Part shown: in pieces, positions 21,558 through 34,838 of the stretch
How positions within the stretch are numbered: the first letter of the stretch is position 1
Layout: every line of letters begins with the position of its first letter
Position numbers and translations under genes: made by a program
NCBI RefSeq assembly: GCF_028372415.1
Contig: NC_092876.1
Span: 60,660,385-60,724,384, forward strand
Reading direction: 5' to 3'
From: Notamacropus eugenii
Lineage: Eukaryota; Chordata; Mammalia; Diprotodontia; Macropodidae
DNA length: 64,000 nt
The notes under the pieces: generated by a model
What the model was told of the DNA's origin: nothing
Seen by the model: only the letters and a program-made list of their open reading frames with translations
Database searches by the model: none

Positions 21558-24500
21558 CTGTAGAGACAGGGGAGACACAAGGAAACCAGATGAGGGATCC
21601 CAAAGGAAACCGACAATGAAGAGTGGCCATCAGTCCATCCATCCATCCATCCATCCATCCATCCATCCATCCATCCATCCTCTCCTTCATTCACCCACCT
21701 ACTTTGTGCAAAATATGATAGGAAGCATAAGACACGAGTCCTTGCATTTAAAGCACCTTCTTAGTAGAGGTGATGAGATACTTCTACAGACGTGAAATAA
21801 AGAGCCACAAGAAAAATAAACTCCCATTTATAGCATTTTCGGCACAACTGCAAACCCCATCTTACAGATGAGGAAATGTAGACTTGGGGGCATGAAGGGT
21901 CTCATTCAAGGTCACAAAGCTGGTGAGGGGCAAAGCCAGGACTTGAAGGGTAATGTCCTTTCTATTGTACAAGCTGATACCTAAGCCAAGTACTGAACTG
22001 TTGGCCTGAATTATCAAAATTATTGTTACATACACTTATCTTTACAGTGAAGGAAAGAAGACACTGTCCCTGCCCTTCAGCACACTGGATGGACCCCGAG
22101 TGACACAGGTCACAAAGGGCAGGCAGACAGGGATAGGTTGCGATCTGCATTGTTGGAGGAATTAATGAGACCCTAGCTTTGTTGATGTATTTGAGTATCA
22201 TTACATAAGAGCTCCCACGGATAGAATGATTTACAGTTTATACAGTATTTTTTTTTTGTCAGTCAGGAAGCAGTTATTAATGTCTGTTGTCTGCCAGGTC
22301 AATATCCTATCTAAAATGTTATGTTCATTAAAGAGCATAATACTCCAGATTATAAAGAATTTTCTTCACCTCAGGGCTGTGAGCACATTTTATCTCCATT
22401 TTATATGAGAGGAAATAGGCCCAAAGAGATTGGGTGACCTGTGTATAGTCACACTGCACAGCCAGGACTCAAACTCAAGACTTCTGACTCATAAGTCAGA
22501 AACGCTCTCCCTCCTATATCCTGCTATGGACAAGTACAATGTTTATTGCTTGCTTTTAAAAATTGAATTAAATTGTTTTGTATGTCAGAAAATTGCCACT
22601 GATGATCCTCCATAAGGCAATAGAGAGATGCATGGTGGGTGTGAGCAGGCTTCAATCTATTGGGAATGAGAAACTATACAAGAGAAGTGGTTTACAGCAG
22701 TGGAATCAAGTTGAAATAGAAAAACCTGCAATTTTCTACGTCAAGATGGAGTCTATAGACAAGGTGCTTGGGCTGATTGGTTACTAAAATCCCTTCTGGC
22801 TCTTGATCCTGTCTCAGGAAAGACATCAGTGATTCAATCTCCCATTTCCATGACTTTGCCACTGGCATCTCCTATGCCTGAAAAGCATACTCCTCCCTTC
22901 TACTTTATGGAATCCTTCACTTCTGCCAAGACTCAGCCCACAATCCTCCTTGTACATGAAAGCTTCCTTGCTCCCCTCAATCTGTTAGTTTCCTCCCTTC
23001 CAGATCAATTTGCAATTATTTTACATGTATTTATGTATGGATTTGCTATTTCCCCAAGAGAAAGTGAGCTCCTTGAGGGCAGGGGTTGTTTCATCTCAGA
23101 CTTTATTTCCCCGGAACCTTGGACAGTGCCTGGTCCATAGAAGCTTAAGACATGCTTGTTGATTGACCAATTGATGTATTTGTAAATATGTATATGTATC
23201 CCCCTCCCCCCAACAGAAAGTAAGTTTCTCAGGGGCAGGGCATGTTTCATTTTAGTCTCTGTAACCTCAGTGACAGATTTATGGATGGATTGACTGACTC
23301 ATGGACTCACCAACGTAAGCCAAGAATTCCACCCTAGATAAGGGACCAAGGATTCTGTGGAGAACCACTTTTTCTTCCCTTCCTTTCTGCCCTCTCCAGA
23401 AGTGTAAGGGTAGTCTGGTCAGTTGTAGTTATAGCAGGACTTTTTTGACTGGGCTGAGTTGAGGAGGAACAGGAAATGAGATGCAGCACCTACCCAGGCT
23501 CTTCATAGGATCTGTGCTGAGGATCTGGCTGGCCCGTTTGGATCGGAAATAGTTGCTGGCAATATTTTCACTATCACTCCTGTTCAGCATTAGCTTGTAG
23601 CGATCTTCTTCCTGCTGGGATAACCAAGGCCCATAAGCTGAAACCCCTAGGTGGCTCCAGTGCCACCCCACCCCATCCCCACCAATGCCCACCTACAAAG
23701 CTCCCCTCACTCTACCGCAGCAGAGTTCACAAAACATTTTTCTTAAGTAAGTAGGGCAAGAATTATTAATCCCATTTTATAGATGAGAAAACTGAAAGGT
23801 GATATTTCATGAAGCTGTTATTAAGGGCCACAAATAGATTTCACAAGGCCTTCCCAGTCTTTGCTCTTTGCACCAATGCTAGTTTCTCTCCTCCCAAACC
23901 CCCTTCTGCTCCTGCTGCAGCCCTTGCCCCCATCTAGAAATAACAATGACTATAATAATAATTGCTAGCATGTATATAGCACTTACTGTGTGCAAGGCAG
24001 CATGCTGAGTGCTTTTTTATCTCATTTGACCCAAGGAAAATGAGGCAGACAGAGTGACTTGCCCAGGATCACCAGTGTCTGTCCCAGTGTCTGTGTCCAT
24101 ATCTGAACTCAAGCCTTCCTGACTCCAGGCCCAGTGTCCTGTACCCTGCTCCATCTTTGTCCTACCCTGTCCCCATATACACTTGCTGTGCCAGGTTTCC
24201 TCCCGTTCTTCCTCCTTTCTCCAGCTGAAGCGCATGTAATACATTCACCTACTCCACACCCAGCCCTGGGAGCCTCTGGCCCACCCTCAGCCTCTGAGAT
24301 CTAAGATAAGAAAGTTGTCAGTGCCTCCTTTAGCCTTCTCACTGGTTTTCAGAGAGCAGAGGTTCCTTCCCCATCCATGGGACCTACACTCTCTATCTCT
24401 TCTCAGTTGTCACATTCTGGCAGGTCCATTGGTCTGTGATCCATCAACACTTTGTACATTCTTAACTTTCCACATACATACACATCCCAGCCCTCTAAGT

Positions 24501-27500
24501 GTCCCCTTCTCCACATCAATCCAAGACTCAGCTGAGTCCTCCTATAATCCTAAACATCCCCGCCCATGTTGCCCTCTGACTCCCTTCCCCAAACTCCTCC
24601 AGTGCTGATCCACACCGCCATTCACATAAGCCTTATATATGATTCTTTATAATGTTGGCTATCTCCCTTTTTTTGTACAAGGTCCTATTGCCTGAGCAAA
24701 GGAAACTATCCTAAGTTCTGGGAAGAGTGCAGAGCTCATTTTTTCTCTGCTCTCCCATCTCAGGCCAAACCAACAATGCTGTGCTCCACTGCCCTGGAGA
24801 CACGTGCTGTACCCAAGATGGTGACGCACATCTCCATCTAGCCGAGAATCTGTCCACACATGCCATGTGCCCCAACCCCAGGTCAATATGGGTCAGGAGC
24901 CAAAAAGCCTAATGCCATCTTGGGCTGCAATAAGAAAGGCACTGCTTCCAATAAGCGGGGAGAGTGCCTCTGTTCTCTGCCCTCATCAGACCACATGTGG
25001 AGCATCATGTTGGGTTCTAGGCTCCACCATTTGGGAAGGACACTCATAAGGCTGAGACAATCCAAACAAGGGCAGCTTGCTTGGTGAAGGGCCTCACACC
25101 CATGCCATGTGAAGAAAGGTTGAAGGAACTGCAGATGTGTTGCCTGAAGAGAAAACTCAGAAAGAATGTGATAGCTGACATCAAGTGTTTGCAGAGCTGT
25201 TATGAGGAAAGAAGATTGCGCTTGCTCTGTTTGGCTCTGGAGGACAGCCCAGGGAACAGTGAGTGGAAGTTATAAAGAAGTCAGTGTTTTCAGGAAGTTT
25301 TCCATGAAATTGATGCCTAGTGATCAGAGCTGTCCCAAAGAAGAATGAGTCCCCTGCAGGGGTGGTGGCGCCTCCCTGGAAGTCTTCAAGCAGTGACTGG
25401 ATGGCTATGTGTAGGGGATGATGTAGAAGGGATTTGGGGGCAAGAATGGGTAGGACTTGATGTGTCTCCCCTCTACGGGGAAGATTCTATAATTCTATGA
25501 GAGATTAACAGCAATAATTATCGCCAGCATTGAAGAAGCTCTTTAAAGTTTCCAGCCCATTGAAAAGAGTGACTGTGTCTATTGACTGAGAATCTAGCTT
25601 AGGGAGACGAAGCTCAAATGCCAGGTTTATGTCATTTCTTTAATTCACAAAACAGACTGTTGGCTAAGTGATTGATTACTAAGGTGCTGGTGGTTTGTGA
25701 GCTGTACCAACGAAAATATGTCTTGAAGATGTATATAGACATGTCACCCAGGGTGTTCAATGCTCAAGAATTTCTGTAATAGACATTCCAGAGGGCAAGT
25801 ATGACTAGAAAAGAAGGCAGGCAGGTAGTGAGGTGAGAATTAACAGCAACAAAAGGTCAGCTTAAGTATGGCAGTGGTACCCAGAGGTTTTTGTTTTGTT
25901 TTGTTCATTTTAATTTTTTTTAAGACGGATTCTCTCCCTGTCCCCCAGGGAAGTCCAGGGATTGAGTCCAATCATCCCACTACTGATGGGCGAGGGGGCC
26001 TTGAGCTGCTCTGTTTATGACCCCACCTTAGACAAGCTGGTGGTCCCCCAGTACTGGGGGCTCACCATAATAATGCCAAGTTTGGTGGTGATGCCCAATC
26101 CATATAACTCAGAACTGGTAGATGGGATGAGCCACCATGCCCAGCCTCAGAGGTTTTTCCAAACCAGAGGAAGGTTTCTGGCAGAATAGGTTGGTTCTCT
26201 GTGGAGGTTTACAACGTAAAAATGAGTTTAAGAATATTGTAGGAATGGACAGGTTGCTGTCTGTACTGAGGGAGGAAGTCTCTGCCCTGTTAAAATTATG
26301 GATCCATTAAACATGCCAATTATCAGCAAATTATTGAGAATAATCATCCTTCAGTCATAGTTCAAAGGAGCTAACAGGAAGAAAATGGTCAATTTTAGCT
26401 CCATAAGCACCATGCTACTCTAACTGTAAGTTAATTTGAAGGATAGGGACAGAAAGTTAGGTTAACCCAAAAACAGTCCTTCCCCAATCATGTAGAAGGT
26501 AGGAGGACTGGGACGTGAGGATGTCCACCTTCAAGCTCCTAGAGATGGATTAAACTGAGTCTAATAAGTTCCCTTTCCAACTTAAATATTCCATATCTAA
26601 CATTATTTTCAAGTTCTAACATTTCTTTAATTTCCTCCCACTTCTTACATTCCATGTTCTAGGGTCCCTTCCAGCTCTAACATTCTGTCTTCTAAGTTCC
26701 CTCCCAGCCCTGACATTCTCTTGCCTTCATCCACCCCATGTTCTATCAAACTCAGTTCAAGCTGCATCATGAGATACTGGGACCTACCGATGGTTCTCCA
26801 TTGTCAGCTGAACAGGTTTTTCTTGAAGGCTTATTCTGTGGTAATGTTGAAACTGCTATGAGAAAAGAGAAATTGGAGTCACTCCTTACACAAACAGGCC
26901 TATGGGCAAAAAATAAGGGCCCTTCTCACATCAAACCCAGAATTTTTTCTACTACACTGATCTGTGGCTTAAGAGCAAGAGGGAAACCTTGGCTAAGGAG
27001 GAAGAAAAAGAAAATGCTTCTAAGGGGGATGATGACAAAGTTCCTTGGGAAAACATGGACTCACAAAGAGGCCATTGAGGCCATCCTTCTGCCTCTGATA
27101 GCACATCATGTCAGATCTACGAGGACTCTTAGAATATGTACTCTTAGAGTTAGAAGTCAACTTACAAACCATCTACTCCAATCCCTGGATGTAAGATAAG
27201 GAAACTGAGGCCAGGAAAAGGTTAGTGGCCAACCCAAAGACAAACAAGTGTGGTTCAAAGGACAAATTTTAGGATTTGTTTGAAGACTCAAAGGAGTCAG
27301 AGAGAGAAAGTAGTGAGATGGAGGGGAAGGGGCGATGTTGAAGACAGAATTAAGCAGTAGGGGTAAGGACTCAATGTTTCATATTAGAAAGATGACTGGA
27401 CCAGGCGCTGGAAGAGCTGGGTTTGAATCCTGGCTCAGCCACTAACTTAATGTTAATTTTACCTCTGTAAAATGAAATATTTGCCCTAAATGTCCATAAG

Positions 27501-30500
27501 TGCCTCCCAGCTCTGACATTCTGTGTTCTAAAATCTCCGGCTCTGATATTCTGTGTTCTAAGGGCCCTCCCAGCTCTGACATCCTGTGTCCTAAGGACCC
27601 TCCCAGCTCTGACATTCTCTTACTCTGTGAGAAGGAGGGGAAGGGAAGCCATCCATACAAGGCTGATCATAAGAATTTCTAAGTGCCTTTCGGGTCAGAC
27701 ACAGCCAAACTCTTTACCTACAGGGAGACTGGTTTTCACAATGACAGGCTCTGGCACCTTCCAGAAACCATTCTCTTCATCCCAGCATGATTCCCGCTTG
27801 ATCTTATCAAGGTTGCTATAGTTACAATCTCGTCGAATCAGTGACTGCATCTGTTCCAGAAGCTGCTGGAAAAGCATGAAGTCTCGCTCTTGCCTACGGA
27901 TGGTAGCCAAGTAATCAATCTTCTCCAGCTCAAATTCTGACTGTAGATCTTTGATCTCCACCTCTGCAGCTCGAAGCTAAAAGAGAAGGATGCTGACGCA
28001 TGAGATGGGAATGGGTATTTCATAGTTTGTTTCATTCATTCATTCATTCATTCAGTGACATTTCCCCTCCTCTTCAGCCTGTAGCCTGAAAGACAAGGAT
28101 ATTAGTCAGTGAGTTAGTAAAGGGCATTTCTTGAGGAGCTATAAGTACAAAATTATTTATAGCAGCTCTTTTTGTAGTAGCAAAGAACAGGAATCTGCAG
28201 GGGGTTGGCCTTTTATGGAGGAATGACTGAACAAATTTATGGTATATGAATGAAATGGAATATTGCTATTCTGCCGTTGGAAATGGCCAATGATACTGTT
28301 TTATTTTTAAGTGAGGCAGTTGGGGGTAAGCAACTTACCCAGGGTCACACAGCTAGTAAGTGTAGAGTATCTGCTGCCTTTTTTGATCCTCCTGACTCCA
28401 GGGCCAGTGCTCTACCCCCTGTGCCACCTTGCTGCCCCCAAAAGATAATGTTTTAGAGAAAACTGGGAATATTTGTATGAACTGATGCAGAGGCACATGA
28501 TCAGAGCCAGGAGAACAATTTATATAATGAGAACATTGAAAAAGATAAACATCTCTGAAAGAATTAAGAACTCCGGTCAGTAAATTAATCAGCCATGACT
28601 CCAGAAGACCGAGGGTAAAGCATGGTACCCACGGCAGGTAGATAATGAACTAAATATGTACAATGAGGCACATAGTTCTTGGACATGACCAATAAAGGAA
28701 TTGGTTTTGCTTGACTATGTATGGTTATTATAAAGGCTTTGTTTTCGATCTGTTCCTTTTAAATTGGGGGACAGGGAGGAGGGAAATGAAATTCAGTTAA
28801 TTCTCATAATTCACAGTAGGTATGTTCTATAAAGTCACCATGAATGCTGAATTAGAGAATATTGAACCGTTACTCCTCAGGAAAATACAAGGTTACGTTC
28901 CTGGGAGCCTCTGAGAGTCGTATTTACTTTACCACATCACAGAAAAGCCTATGGACCAGAAAATTTTCTCTTCCTTTTTCTGGATGTAACATATTGTTGA
29001 TTACTTAACATTAAACTTACAGCCATCAGCACTGTAACTCACACCTGAAGGAAGCTTATTTAATGCACACATTTTCTCTACAAGATCCCACTTGTGCCTT
29101 TATCCAATTCATTGATAAAAATATCAAAGAGCATCCATCCAGGCCTGAGACATGCCCCTGCAGACCTATGCCTGAGATTTGATCAGATCATCAAGCCCAG
29201 CTATTCAAGCACTTAGGAATTCATTTAATCTGACTATCTCTGCCCCACTGTTCTCACTTGTAGATAATCACAAAGCTTCTCTTTAATCATTCATTCTAGA
29301 AATTGACAGGAATCAGTCAAGTTCCCTGGCCTAGAGTTTCCAGACTTGATTCCCATCCCTTTTTTGGAAATCAGGACAACATTTGTCATTCTCCAATCCT
29401 TTTCCGTGATCCTTCAAATGTCACATAGCAGGATCTAGCCAGTTCTTTTGGTATCTAAGGATGAAGTTCATGCGGGCCAGGTGCCTTGAATTCATCAAGG
29501 GTTGCTAAATCCTCTTACCATCTCCTCACTTATCTAAACTCCTGATTGGACTTGGGGCTATTGTTGGTCATTCAATGAAAGTCAGAGGGATCTGGGTTAG
29601 CAGCCAATAGGGATTTGCAGAGAATCATTGGACTCCTTTCAAACTATTATTTAAAAGAAAAAAACAGACAATTTTATTCTTTTCTTTCAAGGACCCAAAG
29701 TCCTGGACTTTGGCAGAGAAAATAGAGGGAAAATAAGTCATTCATTTGGCATTTACTACTATGGCCTACTAGGTGCCAGGCTCTGTGCCAAGTAAACTCT
29801 GCCTTCCCGCTGTTATCAGTTACCAACATCTCATTCACCCCTTCTTTGATCCTCTTCTTTTCCTCTAGATAGCTTTAAAGCATTATTTTTGTCATTCATT
29901 TTCTTTGAAAGCTTTAGCTCATTTTGAACTTTAGCATTCCTAACAGTATTATTATAGGATTGTGCTGGACGTTTGCATTCATCCTGTGACCTGCCCTCAC
30001 TTCTGTCTTCTCTACCTTCCTTTTTAACATCTAAGTTGGTTGATGAGTTCCCAATGTGCCCATATCAATGTCTCTCCAGCTAATTCTCATTTTCCCTCCT
30101 CCTATAAATTGGTAGCCTTTGTGGTAAATGGCTAAAAGGAATTTGATATTCAAGTTAAGGAAAGAGGTAATGAGAGTTGCTCAGCTGCCTGAGATGAATC
30201 CAAGTCACTCAACCCCAGTGAAGTGCCTCCTAGAGCACTGAAAATGGACAGATGTGGAATACAGAGCCAACTTTCAGTGAACTATTAAAGGTTATGGAGA
30301 AGGAAGAGGAGAGAGGTACCCCAGGATTAAAGAAAGACAAATGAAATTTTTTTAAAAAAAAGGATTTAGAGAATGGAATTTACAAACTATAGGCCAATGA
30401 ACATGACTTCCCTCCCTGGCAGAATTCTAGAAAAGAATAGGTATCCAACATTTGGAAAAGTAAGCATCGTCCATAAAGAACCAGCATGACTTTAGTATGG

Positions 30501-33500
30501 TTTCTCTGGACCACAAGTAATGAAGCAGCTTATCCCTGTGCCATTAAGATGGGATGCTACCAGGGTACCCATGTCTATAGATAGAGTCACTGTACTGGGT
30601 GATTCCGCTTTGTTACAAGGGAGTCCTTGGTAGTGACATAGGTCCACTACTCCCCCTGACCCCAGAAATGTCCATGATGGAAGGACAAAAGTCATCACTA
30701 AAATATATTTTTTAAAAAAGAGATCATGCAGAATTACCCTCATTTCCCTTTTTTCCAGGTTTCCAGATTCTGGGAAATGCCATCAATCAAGGGCTTCTTC
30801 AACCGAGGGCCTGTGGACTTGATTTGTTAAAGATTCCCTCATCACTGTACTTTTTACATAATTGGTTTGCTTTATGATCCCATCTACCGTTCATTTTGAG
30901 TTCTTTTTATCCTCACAGCCACCCTGGGAGGTAGGTGCTGTTATCATCCTCGTTTTACAGATGAGAAAACAGGTAAAGTGATTCTTCTCTTCCCCTCCCC
31001 TCATGAATACTGTCTGTAATGTGCAGGGCTTGGACACTGAGGGGTTAAGTCACTTACCTGTGGTCATATAGCTGGCATGTGCAAGACAGGGGTCTAATGC
31101 TGACCTATGCATTCTGGTGGGCTTCTTATCTAAGGGAGAGATCCTACAAATCATTCAGTCCAGTCCCCCAGTTTTACAGATGGGGAAATGGTGTAGCAGA
31201 GAAGCAAAGTGATTACTTCAAGGTCCTGGTTGGGCTACAAGCATTTGTGTGCCAAGCACCATGTTCAGGGCTAGGGACACAAAAAAAGGCAAAAGACAGT
31301 CACTGCCTTCAAGATGCTTACAGACTAAGGTAGGTGTACAGAGGAAGTAGAAGGCACAAGCATCATTATGAACAGGGAAAAGGGATAACAGGAAAGGCTG
31401 CCTACAGGAAGAAGGATTTGAGCTGGTTCCTGAAAGAAGGGTGGAGAAGCCAAGAGGCAGAGAAGAGGAGGGAGGGCACACCTGGCATGAGGATGAGCCA
31501 GTGCAAAAGCCTGGAGGGAGGGAGATGAATAGCAGAGCTGGCACTAGCACTGAAGCCAACCCTCCACGCCTACTCCAGGCTGGCATTTACCTTTCTCTGC
31601 ATCTTCTCCAAGAGTTTGCTCTTGGCCCTCACTTCCTCCTGAATGGAATCATAGACGTTCAGGAGCACCCAGTCACCACTGTCCTCATCAGAGTTCTGCA
31701 GGGCCGCTACCAGCTGCTTCTTCCGTTCATCTGCGTATCGCTTGCGCCGCTTCAGTTTCTCCTTCAGATCTTTATTCTTTGCCTGCTCTCCACCCACCAC
31801 CTGCTGCTCCAACATATGCAACCTGGGACATGCAGTGAGAGAGAGAGCAAGCTGGGGAGTGAGGGGCAGGGGAGGGTGAGAGCCTCCCAGCCAGGTGCAG
31901 GCAAATGTCAACACCCCCACCCCAGGGCCAGGCCCTCAGAGGAGAGATGTCAAAAAGCTGTAGGCAGAACTGGTCAGCAGAAAGAAATGGACCGGGCTGG
32001 GAAGCCACCAGGAAACTCAGATCTCACTCAAGGCTCCACCATGAACTCACTTTGTAACTGGAGGGCAACTCATTTTATTTCTATGGATCTATTTTCTTTT
32101 CTATGAAATGAAAGAATTGGACTAGATGAACTCATCCCTCCCAGCTCTGACATCCCATGTTCTAAGGACCCTCCCAGCTCTTACATCCCGTGTTCCAAGG
32201 ACCCTCCCAGCTCTGACATCCTGTGTTCTAAGAACCCTCCCAGCTCTGACATCCTGTGTTCTAAGGACCCTCCCAGCTCTGACATTCCCTGTTCTAAGGG
32301 CCCTTCCAGCTCTGGCATCTTGTGTTCTAAGGGACTTCCCAGCTCTGACATCCTGTGTCCTAAGGGCCCTCCCAGCTCTGACATCCTATGTTCTAAGGAC
32401 CCTCCCAGCTCTGACACCCTGGGTTCTAAGGGCCCTCCCAGCTCTGACATCCTGGGTTCTAAGGGTCCTCCCAGCTCTGACATTCTATGTTCTAAGGACC
32501 CTTCCAGCTCTGACATTCCCTGTTCTAAGGGCCCTCTTAGCTCTGACATCCTGTGTCCTAAGCGCCCTCCCAGCTCTAATAATTTTGTTCCTAACATTCT
32601 ATGCTTTAAGGCATGGCTATCTTGCAGTTGGCCTCCAGAAATCTTGTAGGAACAATCCCAAATCAGAGCACCTTTCCTCAGTCCTGGCCACATTGACTAC
32701 CCTTCTCTCCCCCTCGAAACTCTGCTGTTGTTCCTTTCTCCCTTATAAAGGATTCCTCACATTCACATATCAGAAATTCCAAAAGCATTGGGAATGTGTC
32801 CCTGGCCCACCCTAGTGATCAGCTGCTGATTCAGTCTTCATTTGTCTGAGCTTCTGTTTTCTCATCTACAAAATGAGACTAATAGCACTGACCCAATCTG
32901 CCTCAGAGCATTGTTAGTGGGTTAAATGAGACAACACAGTCATCCATTTATGTTGTGTGGTGGTGGCTTGTCCTTCGTTTTCAAAGAGGACCATGACATC
33001 AGGAAGGTGATACTGTAACTTGTAAGTGAATTGGATTATAGTGAGGCAGGGCTATGTAGAGTCACCAGCCACACTCTCTCCTCCAGAGCCATCTGAATCC
33101 AGTGGCCAGTTATGGATCAGGAAGACTGGAGATGGCCCAGATCCATTCATCTATGCCTTCATTCATTATTTTTTAATATGATCTAAGGTTCCTGACACAC
33201 TCTACTTTTCATCAGTGGAAGAGAAAGGGGAAGGCTTTTACTTTTTATCAGTTGCAGGATATGACACTCAAAGGGATGTCCAAGGGATAATAAATTTTTA
33301 AGGTACCTTGTTGGGTTCTATGGCTATTTCCCCAGGAATAGGGAATACAGGAGTATGTCTGCTCCCAGATACTTTTCCTATAAAAACTTCCATCTAGTTG
33401 CAAATATATGTAAATAAATCTGCAAGGGCCCTTGGAACACAGGATATTAATGCTGGGAGGGCCCTTAAAACATAGGATGTCAGAGCTGGGAGGGTCCTTA

Positions 33501-34755
33501 GCACAGAGGGTGTCAGAGCCAGGAGGGCCCTTAGGACACAGGGTGTCAGGGCTGGGAGGGGTCTTTGCTCCCACTGAGAGATCCTTGCCCTTCCTTTCTG
33601 TCCTCTTCCTCAGACCTGCTTTCCCACAGCTGGTGTTTGATTTTAAACTGTCTAAATCAGCAGCCTTTGTTGGCTACCAAATGGAATCTTGCTTGGCTAA
33701 GCAGTCAGGAGCTCTCCCCACCCCCAGACATTCAGCACACCCCAAGCTCTTCTCTGGTTGCTGATTACCACGTGCCTGGGACACCAGACAGCCTCTGCCT
33801 GCTCCCAGCCATCCTTGGAGGGCTCATTCCACCCGGAGAGTTTCCTTTTTCCCTTGTGTTAAAACTAATGATAATGCTGCTGACTGCAGATCATTCTTCT
33901 GTAAGACACCAAGGCTTACACAATATTCCTCTCCCAACAACCCTGCATGATCAGTGATGTGAGGTTCATTTTTAGAGAAAGGACTTGCCCAACATCACAA
34001 AGGTAGTAGCAGAGCCACAATTAAAACTCTGATCTCCTGACTCCCACGTTAAAGAACATGCCACCTCATATAAATATGACCCTGAACTCTGTATAATTTC
34101 AATGGCCAAGCCTGGCCCTGGGAATGGAAGAAAAAAAATTCACCTCCCTCCTTTGTTTGAAAGGTAAGGGACTATGGGTGTGGAGGGTTGTATACACTCT
34201 CACACGTCAATATGTTGGATGGTTTTGCCAAACTGGGGGGGAGGTTATGCTCAGGATGGCTCCCTGAGGGCAGAAAGCTGCAGGGAAATATTGAGAATGA
34301 GTGAGATGCCAAAACAGGTACCAATAAAGCTTTTTTAAAAAATGAAGTGGAAAGCTCTCTCCAAGCTTGGCTAAGCCAGGAGGCACAATGGGGAATTGGG
34401 GGCTCAGCAGAGCAGCTTGGGACCTTGACAGGACAACTGTCTTTCCAGGAAGAGTTTTGTTATAAAGCATTCATTCATGTTGTGTGATAATAGTTTATCC
34501 TTCGTTTTCAAAGATGACCATGACACCAGGAAAGTGATACTGTGACTTGTAAGTGAATTGGATTACAGTGAAGCAGGGCTGTGCAGAGTCACCCGCCTCA
34601 CTCTCTCCTCCCGAACCATTTAGGTCCAGTGGCCAGGTATGGATCAGGAAGACTGGAGATGGCCCAGATTCATTCATGTATGCATTCATTGAGCTTCTAT
34701 GGGCCTGCTGTTTGCTAACATATGACAAACATAGAGCTAATAATGAACCCCTCCT

Positions 34756-34838
<83 letters not shown>

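Noticed and set aside
21090-21795. Pro-rich and Gly-rich frames of 162 and 203 codons over the end of KIF17
   Set aside because: Shadow frames of the GC-rich KIF17 last exon and 3' UTR.
24860-25275. Two small open frames that could be a gene
   Set aside because: They fall within the L3/CR1-type LINE 3' part, whose end is visible at 25483-25500.
32133-32600. Possible CRISPR-like array of regular repeats
   Set aside because: Units are contiguous with no spacers, in a vertebrate intron.
32126-32815. Open frame of 229 codons (plus) and 170 codons (minus, 32181-32693) with repeating Leu-Pro-Ala-Leu-Thr or Met-Ser-Glu-Leu-Gly-Gly units
   Set aside because: Produced by the exact 33-bp tandem repeat, which is a multiple of three and stop-free in several frames. 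No splice context or conserved domain.
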